From positions 35,023-99,022 of the forward strand of contig JAGCVS010000007.1 in assembly GCA_017962235.1 (NCBI GenBank): DNA of 64,000 nucleotides, written 5' to 3'. Shown here in pieces: positions 7,876 to 16,667 of the stretch. Made by a program: the position numbers and the translations under genes. The DNA comes from Bacteroidales bacterium. GTDB taxonomy: Bacteria; Bacteroidota; Bacteroidia; Bacteroidales; UBA932. The notes below the pieces were generated by a model. It did no database searches. It was given only the letters and a program-made list of their open reading frames with translations, and had not been told where the DNA came from. Position 1 is the first letter of the stretch, and each line of letters begins with the position of its first letter.

Positions 7876-8340
7876 ATGGCTACATTCAAGAAAAGTGGTA
7901 AAAAAACCATGCCGGCCATCTCGACCGGTTCACTGCCCGATATCGTGTTCATGATCTTGCTGTTCTTTATGGTGACCACGACTATGCGTCAGACAGAGCA
8001 TATGGTTATGGTTAATCTGCCCGCCGCAAGTGAGATATCCAAGCTGGAGCGTAAGGACCTCTCTTCTTACATCTATGTTGGTACTCCTCTGCGCAAGTAT
8101 CAGGGCAAGTACGGTACCGACAGCCGTATCCAGCTCAACGACTCTTTCCGCACCGTAGACGAAATCCGCGATTTCGTGGCATCGGAGCGTGAGAATCTCT
8201 CAGAGCAGGACCGTCCGTTCATGACCGTTTCCATCAAGGCTGACAAGGATACCCGCATGGGTATCATCACCGACATCAAACAAGAGCTTCGCCGCTGCAA
8301 CGCGCTAAAGATTCTCTATGGCGCAAATGCGGTTGAATAG
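7876..8340 (+). CDS. exbD: ExbD/TolR family biopolymer transport protein (second copy)
   Basis: At 154 residues this second ExbD has one membrane helix at about 18-36 with the functional Asp in GSLPDIVFMILLFFMVTTTM, and a periplasmic domain of about 110 residues. Paired non-identical ExbD proteins beside one ExbB are common in Bacteroidota and may build a heteromeric motor. It is preceded by a strong Shine-Dalgarno sequence, unlike the other genes of the operon. A hairpin follows the gene. Confidence 0.88.
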   Translation: MATFKKSGKKTMPAISTGSLPDIVFMILLFFMVTTTMRQTEHMVMVNLPAASEISKLERKDLSSYIYVGTPLRKYQGKYGTDSRIQLNDSFRTVDEIRDFVASERENLSEQDRPFMTVSIKADKDTRMGIITDIKQELRRCNALKILYGANAVE

Positions 8341-8359
8341 GCTTATGTAATACTTTGCG

Positions 8360-8397
8360 AGAAATGGGTGGCAGCAACTGTTACCCATTTCTTGTTT
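8360..8397 (+). terminator. Terminator of the exb operon
   Basis: AGAAATGGGT (8360-8369) pairs with ACCCATTTCT (8383-8392) around a 13-base loop, followed by TTGTTT. It ends 15 bases before the phosphatase start, so it could also act as a leader attenuator. Confidence 0.55.
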
Positions 8398-8412
8398 AAA
8401 AGCAGTTTTAAT

Positions 8413-9621
8413 ATGAAACTTTCCAAATCAGCAATACTCACGGCGCTTGTGCTTTGCCTGGCATCGTGCTCGCAGCCCAAGGCCAAGTATGTGTTCCTGT
8501 TCATAGGGGACGGCATGGGGTTCGGCTGCCTCTCCGTGGCAGAGACTTATCTGGCGCAGTCGGAGGGCGAGGGTGCTATAGGAATGGGCAAACTGGCCTT
8601 TTCTGACTTCCCCGTGATGGGGGCCGCTTCCACCTTCTCTGCAGACCACCAGCGCACCGACTCCGCCGCCAGCGGCAGTGCCCTCTCTTCCGGAGAGAAG
8701 TTCAACAACAGCGCGCTGTGCATCTCACCTGCAGGGGATACCATCCGCAGCATCGCATACAAGCTGCACGATGTTGGCTATAAGGTGGGCATTATGGCAA
8801 CCGTATGTATAGACCACGCCACCCCCGGCGCTTTCTACGGACAGGTCTCCAGCCGAGGCGACTATTATGAAATAGGGAGCCGTCTGGCCGATACCGGATT
8901 CGAATTCTTTGGCGGCGGCGACTTTAACCGACCCGACCAGGCGCAGCCCACCTGCTATGAAAAGGCTGAGTCTGCCGGATATGCAATCGCATACGGCCGC
9001 GAAGAGTTCCAGGCAAAAAAGGATGCCGACAAAGTGATCTTCTTCCAGAAGAGGGACACCACCCACAACTTGACTCAGCTTCCCACCCATCTGGAGCGCA
9101 TGGAACGCAACAATCCCGATGACATAACCCTCGCGGAGCTGGTATCCTGCGCTGTGGAAAAACTGGACAACAGCAAGGGCTTCTTTATGATGGCAGAGGG
9201 CTCCATGATAGATTATGCCGCGCACAGCAACAATCTGCCAGACCTGATATTTGAGACGCTCGATTTCAGCGACGCAGTGGCGGTTGCCATGGAGTTTTAC
9301 AAGAAGCATCCCAAGAATACCCTGATTGTGGTTACCGCAGACCATGAGACCGGCGGCCCCGCCTGCACCAGGCCCAACCTGATCAAGGTAAATGAGATGC
9401 TGCATCCCGCAGCCGAGACCAATGCAGACAACTACCTCTCCGGAGAAATCAACCTGTCTGATCTTTCCAAGACCGCAGGCGTGGGCTGGACTGCTACCAG
9501 CCACACAGCAGACCGCGTGCCGGTATATGCAATAGGTGCCGGAAGCGAGAAGTTCGCAGGCGAGATTGACAATACCGACATCCCTCGCAAAATATGCGAG
9601 GCAATGGGTGTAAACTTCTGA
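8413..9621 (+). CDS. Alkaline phosphatase, lipoprotein type
   Basis: I start at the ATG that gives MKLSKSAILTALVLCLASC, a lipoprotein signal with Cys19; an earlier Met lies within the terminator. The 402-residue protein carries the alkaline phosphatase superfamily sites: FIGDGMGFG (metal Asp33), HQRTDSAASGSA with nucleophilic Ser84, SMIDYAAHSNN, VTADHETGG, and the late histidine in TSHTADRVPVYAIG. It should hydrolyse phosphate monoesters in the periplasm or at the surface to free phosphate. Length is close to that of PhoA-type enzymes. No Pho-box-like element could be identified by eye. Confidence 0.9.
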   Translation: MKLSKSAILTALVLCLASCSQPKAKYVFLFIGDGMGFGCLSVAETYLAQSEGEGAIGMGKLAFSDFPVMGAASTFSADHQRTDSAASGSALSSGEKFNNSALCISPAGDTIRSIAYKLHDVGYKVGIMATVCIDHATPGAFYGQVSSRGDYYEIGSRLADTGFEFFGGGDFNRPDQAQPTCYEKAESAGYAIAYGREEFQAKKDADKVIFFQKRDTTHNLTQLPTHLERMERNNPDDITLAELVSCAVEKLDNSKGFFMMAEGSMIDYAAHSNNLPDLIFETLDFSDAVAVAMEFYKKHPKNTLIVVTADHETGGPACTRPNLIKVNEMLHPAAETNADNYLSGEINLSDLSKTAGVGWTATSHTADRVPVYAIGAGSEKFAGEIDNTDIPRKICEAMGVNF

Positions 9622-9642
9622 TTTTTTTCGCATCTTTGCATT

Positions 9643-10026
9643 ATGAAAAAGATTATGATGTTTCTCGCGGTGGCTCTTCTGGCCGTATCCGCCATTTCCT
9701 GCCACAAAGAACCGGCTCCCGGCAAGCTTGTGGGCGATGTTACATATAAAGACAAGCAGATTGTGGGTGTGGATGTAACCCTTACCGGAGATAACGGTAC
9801 GTTTACCTTTACTACCATCACAGACGGCTACTTTTATTTCAACACGCTCCCTCCGGGAGACTATATCGTTTCATGCCGTTACAACGGCAAGGAGGTAGAC
9901 TCTTATCTCAAGAATTATGAGAAGAGCGAGAACCCCAGCAAGGTCACAATCCTTGAAGGGGAGCTCCACAGCCGCAACGTGCTCATTCCGGATGAAGTGG
10001 ACATGGGTATAGAAGAAGACGACTAA
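9643..10026 (+). CDS. Small lipoprotein with a carboxypeptidase-regulatory-like beta-sandwich
   Basis: The 127-residue product has a lipoprotein signal (Cys20 in SAISC). A domain follows with VGDVTYKDKQIVGVDVTLTG, a dityrosine-like turn, and FNTLPPGDYIVSCRYNGKEV, the pattern of CarboxypepD_reg-like/transthyretin-fold domains that often form the N-terminus of SusC proteins. Here the domain stands alone with an acidic C-terminus. Likely surface- or periplasm-facing; role unknown. A near-consensus -7 box (CATCTTTG, 9631-9638) ends four bases before the ATG, so it may have its own leaderless transcript. Confidence 0.7.
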   Translation: MKKIMMFLAVALLAVSAISCHKEPAPGKLVGDVTYKDKQIVGVDVTLTGDNGTFTFTTITDGYFYFNTLPPGDYIVSCRYNGKEVDSYLKNYEKSENPSKVTILEGELHSRNVLIPDEVDMGIEEDD

Positions 10027-10044
10027 CTTCCGAAAGCATATCAT

Positions 10045-10076
10045 AAAAAATGACCGCTGTTTGGCGGTCATTTTTT
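10045..10076. terminator. Bidirectional terminator
   Basis: AAAAAATGACCGC pairs with GCGGTCATTTTTT across a 6-base loop. The A- and T-tracts flank the stem symmetrically, so it can stop both converging genes. Confidence 0.9.
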
Positions 10077-10078
10077 GT

Positions 10079-11086
10079 TTACATGCGCAGCCGGTCGAAT
10101 GTCAGCGACCCGAAGGAGCGGAAATAGCGCAGCACTATGCTGCCGTCGTACCGCCCCACATCGTTGCCGTCTTCGCTGAACGACGATACCTCCACATCTG
10201 CGGCAAGCCGGCGGAAATCGCGCTTGGCGCGCCACACCGCCTTGAAATAGCTCCACCGCCCGGTGAACAGATATACCAGCGAGGCGGCGGTGTCCAGCGC
10301 CCTGCGGGCAGTCATGATGCGCCTGCGGTCGCTGGTGGGGAGATTCTTCTGCAACATCAGCAGGCTGTTGCGATAGTTGAGGTAGAGTTTGCGGGGGCTG
10401 GCATTGTCCAGCGAGGCGCCGCCCAGGTGATAGACAACCGCCTGAGGCACGGCCCACACCTGATGCCCTGCCAGTTTTGCCCGCCAGCAGAAGTCAATCT
10501 CTTCCATGTGGGCAAAGAAGGTCTCGTCCAGGCCGCCCAGATAGTGGTAAAGGTCGCTGCGCACCATCATGCACGCGCCGCTGGCCCAGAAGCACTGCTG
10601 CTCTTCATCGTACTGGCCGTTGTCCTTCTCTATGCGGGAGAGGATGCGTCCGCGGCAGAACGGGTAGCCGTATCGGTCTATGTAACCGCCGGCCGCACCG
10701 GCGTATTCAAAATAGTCGCGCTGCGCCAGAGAGCGGATCTTGGGCTGGCAGATACCCACATCTGGGTTGTCTTCCATGAAGGCGGTGAGGCTCTCCAGCC
10801 AGCCGGGGGTCACCTCCACATCGCTGTTCAGCAGCACATAATAATCTGCCTCTACCTGTTTAAGGGCGCGGTTGTAGCCCCCTGCAAAGCCGTAGTTGCT
10901 GTCCAGGGCAATGGTCTCAACCTGTGGGTAGTTGGCCTCAAGCCACGCCAGCGAGTCGTCTGTGGAGCCGTTGTCGGCCACCACAACAAAACAGTTCTCT
11001 TTGGGGATATTATCAATCAAAACCGGAACGAACCGCTCCAGAAGTGAGCGGCCGTTCCAGTTAAGTATTACTATCGCAATGTCCAT
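10079..11086 (-). CDS. Family 2 glycosyltransferase, rhamnosyltransferase-like
   Basis: The 335-residue protein has a GT-A fold: IVILNWNGR at the start, ADNGSTDDSLAWL for nucleotide-sugar binding, LLNSDVEVTPGWL (metal-binding acidic motif) and EEIDFCWRAKLAGH with the likely catalytic acids. Motifs and length resemble GT2 enzymes annotated as rhamnosyltransferases. It should transfer a sugar from an NDP-donor to an envelope glycan on the cytoplasmic face. The start overlaps the stop of the POT transporter by one base (TAATG), so they are co-transcribed. rfbC, which makes a dTDP-rhamnose precursor, lies at the head of the same run of genes, so dTDP-rhamnose is a plausible donor (inference). Confidence 0.85.
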   Translation of the reverse strand: MDIAIVILNWNGRSLLERFVPVLIDNIPKENCFVVVADNGSTDDSLAWLEANYPQVETIALDSNYGFAGGYNRALKQVEADYYVLLNSDVEVTPGWLESLTAFMEDNPDVGICQPKIRSLAQRDYFEYAGAAGGYIDRYGYPFCRGRILSRIEKDNGQYDEEQQCFWASGACMMVRSDLYHYLGGLDETFFAHMEEIDFCWRAKLAGHQVWAVPQAVVYHLGGASLDNASPRKLYLNYRNSLLMLQKNLPTSDRRRIMTARRALDTAASLVYLFTGRWSYFKAVWRAKRDFRRLAADVEVSSFSEDGNDVGRYDGSIVLRYFRSFGSLTFDRLRM

Positions 11087-12615
11087 TAACTATCGGCAGT
11101 AGCTGCCTCGAGTTTCTTCATCATCACAAACATGAAGATTGCGGAGATCACGCAGACGCCAAGGAACACTGCCCATACCACCCAGAGGGGAAGGCCGCCC
11201 CAGAGGTGGCCGCCTACCTGTACCAGGAAGTTGCCCAGGGCGGTGGCAACAAACCACATACCCATCATCATGCCTTTGTACTTGGGCGGAGCAACCTTGG
11301 ATACGAAGGAGATGCCCATGGGGCTCAGCAGAAGCTCGCCAAAGGTGAGCACAAGATATACGGTGATGAGCCAGTAGGGAGAGACGAGAGTCTCAGGCAT
11401 CCCTGCCTCGCGTGCTGCAGCCTGCACTTCGGGGGTGTTCAGGCCGATGGAGGCGAACACCATAAGTCCGAATGCTACGGCCGCTACAAGCATACCGTAG
11501 GCAATCTTGCGGGGAGCAGAGGGCTCCTTGCCCTTCTTTGCCAGGGCCCCGAAGATGGCCATGGACACGGGGGTGAGGGCCACTACATAGAACGGGTTGA
11601 AGTGCTGGAAGATGGGTGCGCTGATCTCGATGGCGCCCTCCAGGCGGTTGTACTGCCAGATGAGGAAGGCACATGCGAGCAGAACCACTATCACGCCAAT
11701 CAGTTTACCGCGTCCCGTGGCCTCTTTGTCAAATATTGAGAACAGGGCGTAGACTATGGCAATAACGGCTACCAGGTTCCATACGTTGAACGGCATGGAA
11801 GCGATGCCCTCGCTGCTGCGCTGGGTGAATTCGTTGGCAAAGTAGGTGAGGGTAAGGCCGTTCTGGTGGAAACTCATCCAGAAGAAGATAACCACGGCGA
11901 ACACCAGGAACAGGGCCACCATGCGTTTCTTGGTCTGCTCAGGGGTGAGGGTATCCACAACCTGCGCCTTCTCTCCCTTTGCATGGCCGCCCTCCACATG
12001 CTTGAACCAGCTGCGGAAAGCGTAATAAATGATGATGGATACTATCAGCGATACGCAAGCCACTGCAAATGAGAAGTGATATGCGGCATTACCGTCAAAG
12101 CCCAGGCTGATGGCCCACTCGCGGATTCTGATAGCCGCTGTGGGTGCAAACAGGGCGCCGATATTGATGGCCATGTAGAACAGCGAGAAGCCGGAATCGC
12201 GTTTTGCGGCGTACTGGGGGTCGTTGTACAGATCGCCCACCATCACCTGCAGATTGCCCTTGAACAAACCGGTGCCGAATCCTATGAGGAGCAGCGCTGC
12301 CAGCATTCCCACAAGGGCCACTGTGCCGCCTCCAAGGGGCACGGAGAGCAGCAGATAGCCCAGGAACATCACTATGATGCCGGTGGTGACCATCTTTCCG
12401 AAACCGAACTTATCTGCCAGGATACCTCCAATCAGGGGGAAGAAGTACACCAACATCAGGAATGAGCTGTAAATAGTGCCCGCTGTACCTGCCGAGAGGC
12501 CGAAGTTGGCCCTCAGGAACAGGGCGAACACCGCTATCATGGTATAGTAGCCAAAGCGCTCGCCGGTATTGGCCAGCGCAAGGGCAAACAAACCTTTAGG
12601 TTGATTCTTGAACAT
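11086..12615 (-). CDS. POT/PTR family proton-coupled di-/tripeptide transporter
   Basis: The 509-residue protein begins with PKGLFALALANTGERFGYYTM, containing the E-x-x-E-R-F/Y-like region of POT transporters (ERFGYY). It has about 12-14 membrane helices, a GTGLFKGNLQVMVGDLY motif and NIGALFAP. It is an inner-membrane MFS symporter importing small peptides with protons. pepD, a dipeptidase gene, lies 18 bases upstream in the same direction, so uptake and hydrolysis are probably co-expressed. The C-terminal helix ends in a short charged tail. No defects seen. Confidence 0.9.
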   Translation of the reverse strand: MFKNQPKGLFALALANTGERFGYYTMIAVFALFLRANFGLSAGTAGTIYSSFLMLVYFFPLIGGILADKFGFGKMVTTGIIVMFLGYLLLSVPLGGGTVALVGMLAALLLIGFGTGLFKGNLQVMVGDLYNDPQYAAKRDSGFSLFYMAINIGALFAPTAAIRIREWAISLGFDGNAAYHFSFAVACVSLIVSIIIYYAFRSWFKHVEGGHAKGEKAQVVDTLTPEQTKKRMVALFLVFAVVIFFWMSFHQNGLTLTYFANEFTQRSSEGIASMPFNVWNLVAVIAIVYALFSIFDKEATGRGKLIGVIVVLLACAFLIWQYNRLEGAIEISAPIFQHFNPFYVVALTPVSMAIFGALAKKGKEPSAPRKIAYGMLVAAVAFGLMVFASIGLNTPEVQAAAREAGMPETLVSPYWLITVYLVLTFGELLLSPMGISFVSKVAPPKYKGMMMGMWFVATALGNFLVQVGGHLWGGLPLWVVWAVFLGVCVISAIFMFVMMKKLEAATADS

Positions 12616-12633
12616 AGTTATTTTGGTTATTTG

Positions 12634-14097
12634 TTACTTCTTGGGAACATTCTCCAGCACTTTGACAACAAAGTCCCAGAACTTGGTTATGCTGGCCACA
12701 TTCACCCTCTCGTCGGGGGAGTGGGGAGAGCAGATGGTAGGGCCTATGGATACCATGTCCAGCCCCTTGTATGTGGCACCTATGATGCCGCACTCCAGGC
12801 CGGCGTGGATAGCCATCACCTTGGGCTCATTGCCGTACATATCCTTGTATACCTTTTTCATGGTGGCCAGCATGGGAGATTTCATGTCGGGAGCCCAGCC
12901 GGAGTAGCCGCCGGAATATTCAACCTTTGCACCGGCCAGTTCCATCACTGCGCGCATGCTCTCAGCAAGGTCGTATTTTGCGGTATCAACCGAGCTGCGC
13001 AGCAGGCAGTCGATATCTATGCTGTGGCCGTTGGAACGCACGATTGCCAGGTTTGTGGAGGTCTCCACCAGACCGGGAACATCCGCGCTCATGCGAACCA
13101 CGTTGTTGGGGCAGGCGAGCACCGCCTTTACCATTCGGAGCGCCACGCTGCCGCGCATCACGCGGGCGGCGTCACAAGGCTTCACGAACATCTCAACTGC
13201 GGGATCAATACTGCCGATTTCGCTCTTGACAGCCTCAAAGGTGTCTGCCACCAGTTTCTTGAGTGCAGATGCCTTGGCTGCGGGCACCGCTACCACTGCG
13301 GTGGCCTCGCGCGGAATGGCGTTGCGCAGGTTGCCGCCGGCAATGCTCGCCAGACGGCCGCCCAGGTCGCGCAGCACGGGGAGAAGGGTGCGGGCCATGG
13401 TCTTGTTGGCGTTGCCGCGTCCCTCGTTTATCTCCATGCCGGAGTGTCCGCCGCGCATACCCTTAACGGTGATGCAGAAAAACTTGAACCCTTCAGGGGC
13501 AGCCTCGGTGCGGTAGGGGAAGCTGAAGTGTGCGTCCAGTCCGCCGGCGCAGCCCACGTATATCTCGCCCTCCGTCTCGGAGTCGAGGTTCAGCAGTATG
13601 TCGCCTTTGAGTTTGCCCTTCTCAAGGCCAAACGCGCCGGTCATGCCGGTCTCTTCATCTATCGTGAAAAGTGCCTCCACAGGGCCGTGTTTAAGGTCTT
13701 TCGCCTCCAGAACCGCCATTGCGGTGGCTACGCCCATGCCGTCGTCGGCGCCCAGGGTGGTGCCGCGCGCCTTGACCCATTTCTCGCCGTCTATCTCGTA
13801 TTCATAAGCATCCACGGGGTCCTTCTCCCAGTCGTGGGGGGTGGCGGCGTTGTTCTGCGGAACCATGTCCAGATGGGCCTGCAGGATTACCCCCTTGCGA
13901 TTTTCCATACCGGGGGTGGCGGGTTTGCGGATAATCACGTTGCCCAGCGGGTCGCGATAGGTTTCAAGATGGTTGTCGTGACCGAATGTCTCTATGAATT
14001 CCACCGCCTTGAGCTCTTTCTTGGAGGGGCGGGGCACCTGTGTGAGTGCGTAAAAGTTTTTCCAGACCCTTTCGGGTTTCAAATTAGCTATTGTCAT
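12634..14097 (-). CDS. pepD: Aminoacyl-histidine dipeptidase (peptidase D, M20 family)
   Basis: The 487-residue enzyme has the M20C metallopeptidase motifs LQAHLDMVPQ (metal His and catalytic Asp), TTLGADDGMGVA (bridging Asp), FTIDEETGMTGA (catalytic Glu-Glu) and a C-terminal HAGLECGII metal ligand. Length matches PepD (about 485). It cleaves Xaa-His dipeptides and other unblocked dipeptides in the cytoplasm using two zinc ions. Its neighbour is the POT peptide importer. The gene follows the DUF4831 gene by 11 bases. Confidence 0.93.
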   Translation of the reverse strand: MTIANLKPERVWKNFYALTQVPRPSKKELKAVEFIETFGHDNHLETYRDPLGNVIIRKPATPGMENRKGVILQAHLDMVPQNNAATPHDWEKDPVDAYEYEIDGEKWVKARGTTLGADDGMGVATAMAVLEAKDLKHGPVEALFTIDEETGMTGAFGLEKGKLKGDILLNLDSETEGEIYVGCAGGLDAHFSFPYRTEAAPEGFKFFCITVKGMRGGHSGMEINEGRGNANKTMARTLLPVLRDLGGRLASIAGGNLRNAIPREATAVVAVPAAKASALKKLVADTFEAVKSEIGSIDPAVEMFVKPCDAARVMRGSVALRMVKAVLACPNNVVRMSADVPGLVETSTNLAIVRSNGHSIDIDCLLRSSVDTAKYDLAESMRAVMELAGAKVEYSGGYSGWAPDMKSPMLATMKKVYKDMYGNEPKVMAIHAGLECGIIGATYKGLDMVSIGPTICSPHSPDERVNVASITKFWDFVVKVLENVPKK

Positions 14098-14108
14098 ATC
14101 GTAGAGGA

Positions 14109-15146
14109 TTATTTAACCGGATAGACCAGGGTTTCGCCAAGCTGATAGATGGGGATGCGGGTCTGCAGCAGCATCTGCGCACCGTCAAACACACGGGCGG
14201 TGGCGGTACGGGGCACCCTGTAATAGATGCATTCGCCTTTGGCGGCAGCCTCGGGAGAGTCGGATTTGGGGTCAAGCTCAAGGTCCAGCACAATCGGACG
14301 GCCGGAGAGGTCGCTTGCGGGCACCAGACCTTCCGTGTCGGAGAGGCGGAACGCCACGTATTTGTGCTCTTTGTTCTTGGCCTGCGGTACCACGTCAAAG
14401 TTCATTGTCTGTACAGACTCCACGGTTGTGCCGTAGAACAGGCTCATGTACTCGTCTTCCATGCGGAGCAGCTCCTTGATTGCGGCATCCATCGCCTCGC
14501 CGCTGTAGGTGGCGTCGGTATCGCCTGTAACTATCGCCAGACGCATGCTGCGCAGCTTGAAGATGGTGGCGGCAGTCTCGGCAGCCTTCTTCTCCGCCGA
14601 TTTCTCTACCACCTGGCTCTGCGAAACGGCCACCTTCTCGTATCCCTTGGCGGTCTTGACCGTCTTGTATAGGGTGGTGGTAGCGGTGGTGATGTTGCCC
14701 TCCACATCCTTGCCCGCAAACTGGTCGTTCCCGGCCAGGGAGGGGAAGCGCCATACCTCGGTCTTGCCGGTGTAGCTGTCAGAAGCCACCACAAGGCCCT
14801 GTGAGCAGAGCTGCAGGAATCCGCTGCCGGCGCTGCCCTTTCTGAGATTGACGGAAAGGCGCACGGAGGGGTCGGCTTCCAGATAGGGCACCATCTTTAT
14901 GGATTTGAGGTAATAGTTCACCCCGTTCTCTTTCCGGGCCTCGCTGCCCATATATTTCTTTGCGTATTCTGCATACGGGCCGGCAATGAAATCTTCCCGC
15001 ACGGCATCCACCTGGAAGGTGACGGAGGTCACGGGGAGCGAATACATCACCTCTCCCACCGGAGCGGCAGAGGTTGCCTGTCCATAAAGCGGAAGCGCGG
15101 CAAAAAGCACCAGCGCGGCAACAGTCAGTCTGATTATGTGTTTCAT
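14109..15146 (-). CDS. DUF4831-like exported protein
   Basis: The 345-residue product has a signal peptide ending near YGQATS. A domain follows with VMYSLPVTSVTFQVDAVREDF, GPYAEYAKKYMG and a late RIPIYQLGETLV. This pattern fits DUF4831, a Bacteroidales-restricted family with no known function. The middle of the protein (about 165-200) is rich in Lys, Glu and Ala. It lies in the run from rfbC to the glycosyltransferase and is probably periplasmic. I infer no function. Confidence 0.7.
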   Translation of the reverse strand: MKHIIRLTVAALVLFAALPLYGQATSAAPVGEVMYSLPVTSVTFQVDAVREDFIAGPYAEYAKKYMGSEARKENGVNYYLKSIKMVPYLEADPSVRLSVNLRKGSAGSGFLQLCSQGLVVASDSYTGKTEVWRFPSLAGNDQFAGKDVEGNITTATTTLYKTVKTAKGYEKVAVSQSQVVEKSAEKKAAETAATIFKLRSMRLAIVTGDTDATYSGEAMDAAIKELLRMEDEYMSLFYGTTVESVQTMNFDVVPQAKNKEHKYVAFRLSDTEGLVPASDLSGRPIVLDLELDPKSDSPEAAAKGECIYYRVPRTATARVFDGAQMLLQTRIPIYQLGETLVYPVK

Positions 15147-15158
15147 ATCGTGTATAAA

Positions 15159-16085
15159 TTATTTTCCGTTTTTACTGCAATTGTAAGGCCACAGGTTCTT
15201 CCAGCGGCGGTGGCTCCAGAGCCAGTTGTAAGTGCGCGAGAGGATATCCTTCTCGAGCAGCGCCGCGTAAGCATCGGTAACCTCGCCCTCAGCAGTGAGT
15301 GCAGCGTCACTACAAATTTGCGAAATTTTCATGACATATCCGCCTCTTTTGACCCTGTCCAGATAAACATAGAGCACAGCAAGGTGCAATTTGCGGGCAA
15401 TGGCCTCCGCGCCGCTGTGCCATTCGGTCTCAAGACCCAGGAATGTGTCGGTGCGGGGGGAGCCCTCGTAAGGGTACTGGTCGGCGATAAAGAAGTACAT
15501 CCGCTTGCTGCTGCGATTCTGCAGCATGTAGCGCAGGATCCTGTGAGAAGGTATCAGGTTCTCCTGCCCGCGGAGCCGTTTGCGGCGCAAAACCCTGAAA
15601 AGCTGCTCCGACAGCGGGCTGTGCAGGGTCTGGTAGGTCACCGTCATATCTTCCGGGCCAAAGTCGTGGCGCTGCATATACGCCGTAAGATCGCTGGCAA
15701 TCTCCCAGTTGCCGGTGTGGGAGAGAAGGGTAACTACAGAGGGGGAATTGTTCCACGCGTCGTTCAGCAGATGCTCCGACTCCGGGTCCACGGTGTAGAA
15801 GCCTTTGCGGCGGATATGCTCCCCGCTGCGGGTCATCGCCCACACAATCTCCACAACCACATCGCCCAGATACTGGTAATAGTCGCGCCTGATACTGTCG
15901 CGCTCTTCCTGAGTCTTTCCCGGGAATGCGCCCGCCAGGTTGGTGTCAATCACGCCGCGGCGGTATTTGAATACATCGCGCAGCAGCCAGGTGATGATGT
16001 CCGCAAACAGGTAGTGCACGCGCAGCGGCAGCAGCGAGAACAAATACAGCGGAGCGGTTATCAGGCAGGCCAGGACGCGGTACAT
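15159..16085 (-). CDS. LpxL/LpxM-like lysophospholipid acyltransferase
   Basis: The 308-residue protein starts with a membrane anchor (about 5-25), then DVFKYRRGVIDTNLAGAFP. The acyltransferase motif LSHTGNWEIASD at about 121-132 gives the H-x4-E dyad (His123, Glu128). Later FFIADQYPYEG and GLETEWHSGAEAIARK match the substrate-binding segment of LpxL-type late acyltransferases. It should add a secondary acyl chain to lipid A, or acylate another lysolipid, at the inner membrane. rfbC lies just upstream, giving an LPS-related pair. The identity of the acylated lipid is inferred from the family only. Confidence 0.85.
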   Translation of the reverse strand: MYRVLACLITAPLYLFSLLPLRVHYLFADIITWLLRDVFKYRRGVIDTNLAGAFPGKTQEERDSIRRDYYQYLGDVVVEIVWAMTRSGEHIRRKGFYTVDPESEHLLNDAWNNSPSVVTLLSHTGNWEIASDLTAYMQRHDFGPEDMTVTYQTLHSPLSEQLFRVLRRKRLRGQENLIPSHRILRYMLQNRSSKRMYFFIADQYPYEGSPRTDTFLGLETEWHSGAEAIARKLHLAVLYVYLDRVKRGGYVMKISQICSDAALTAEGEVTDAYAALLEKDILSRTYNWLWSHRRWKNLWPYNCSKNGK

Positions 16086-16091
16086 ATCGGT

Positions 16092-16637
16092 CTAACGCCC
16101 TTCAGGTTTGAAAAACGGAGCGGAGGCGTCCTTGGGGGAGAGGATTATCTCGTCTTCATCCAACATCCATTCCACGCCAAAGGCGGGGTCGTTCCAGCGG
16201 TAGCCCGCTTCAGAGGCGGGATTGTAATATCTGTCGCACTTATACTGGAAGATGGTGTCGTTTTCAAGCACGGCGTATCCGTGGGCAAAGCCGTGCGGGA
16301 TATACAGCATGCGGTGCGAGGCGCCGTCCAGCACAACGGAGATATACTTGCCGAAAGTGGGCGAACCTTCGCGCAGGTCCACCGCAACATCCTGCACACG
16401 CCCCTTTACCACGCGCACCAGCTTGGCCTGGGCGTATTCCCCTTTCTGGAAATGGAGCCCCCTTATTACGCCCCGGCGGGCAGAGAGAGACTCGTTATCC
16501 TGAATAAAGCAGATGTCGGCCACATTCTCGCGGAACTCCGAGTCGCGGAACGCCTCAAAGAAATAACCCCGTTCATCTCCGAACACCCGCGGCTCTATAA
16601 TCACCGGCCCCTCGATGTCTGTTTTGATGTAGTTCAT
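16092..16637 (-). CDS. rfbC: dTDP-4-dehydrorhamnose 3,5-epimerase
   Basis: At 181 residues this is a full-length RmlC cupin: IIEPRVFGDERGYFFEAF at the N-terminus, GVIRGLHFQKGEYAQAK with the catalytic His, VQDVAVDLREGSPTFGK, and YIPHGFAHGYAVLENDT. It converts dTDP-4-keto-6-deoxyglucose to dTDP-4-keto-L-rhamnose for surface polysaccharide. The rfbA, rfbB and rfbD partners are not in this window. The start codon lies six bases after a -7 box (TAAATTTG on the minus strand), implying a leaderless or almost leaderless transcript. Confidence 0.95.
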   Translation of the reverse strand: MNYIKTDIEGPVIIEPRVFGDERGYFFEAFRDSEFRENVADICFIQDNESLSARRGVIRGLHFQKGEYAQAKLVRVVKGRVQDVAVDLREGSPTFGKYISVVLDGASHRMLYIPHGFAHGYAVLENDTIFQYKCDRYYNPASEAGYRWNDPAFGVEWMLDEDEIILSPKDASAPFFKPEGR

Positions 16638-16641
16638 AGGT

Positions 16642-16664
16642 TACAAATTTACACTAAATTTGTA
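16642..16664. promoter_or_regulatory. Palindromic divergent promoter of rfbC and the FGGY kinase
   Basis: Arms TACAAATTTA and TAAATTTGTA are perfect inverted copies around CAC. Each arm contains a TAAATTTG -7 box pointing outwards, 5-6 bases from its gene's start codon. Only one polymerase could occupy the site at a time. Confidence 0.6.
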
Positions 16665-16667
16665 GAT

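Noticed and set aside
12601..14124. 507-codon plus-strand frame covering pepD
   Set aside because: It mirrors the pepD codons, is rich in His, Gly and Ala and contains no recognisable domain, whereas pepD has all metal and catalytic motifs.
15745..15765. Possible parS site near TGTTCCACGCG
   Set aside because: Only the first part resembles the parS consensus; the second half does not form the palindrome.
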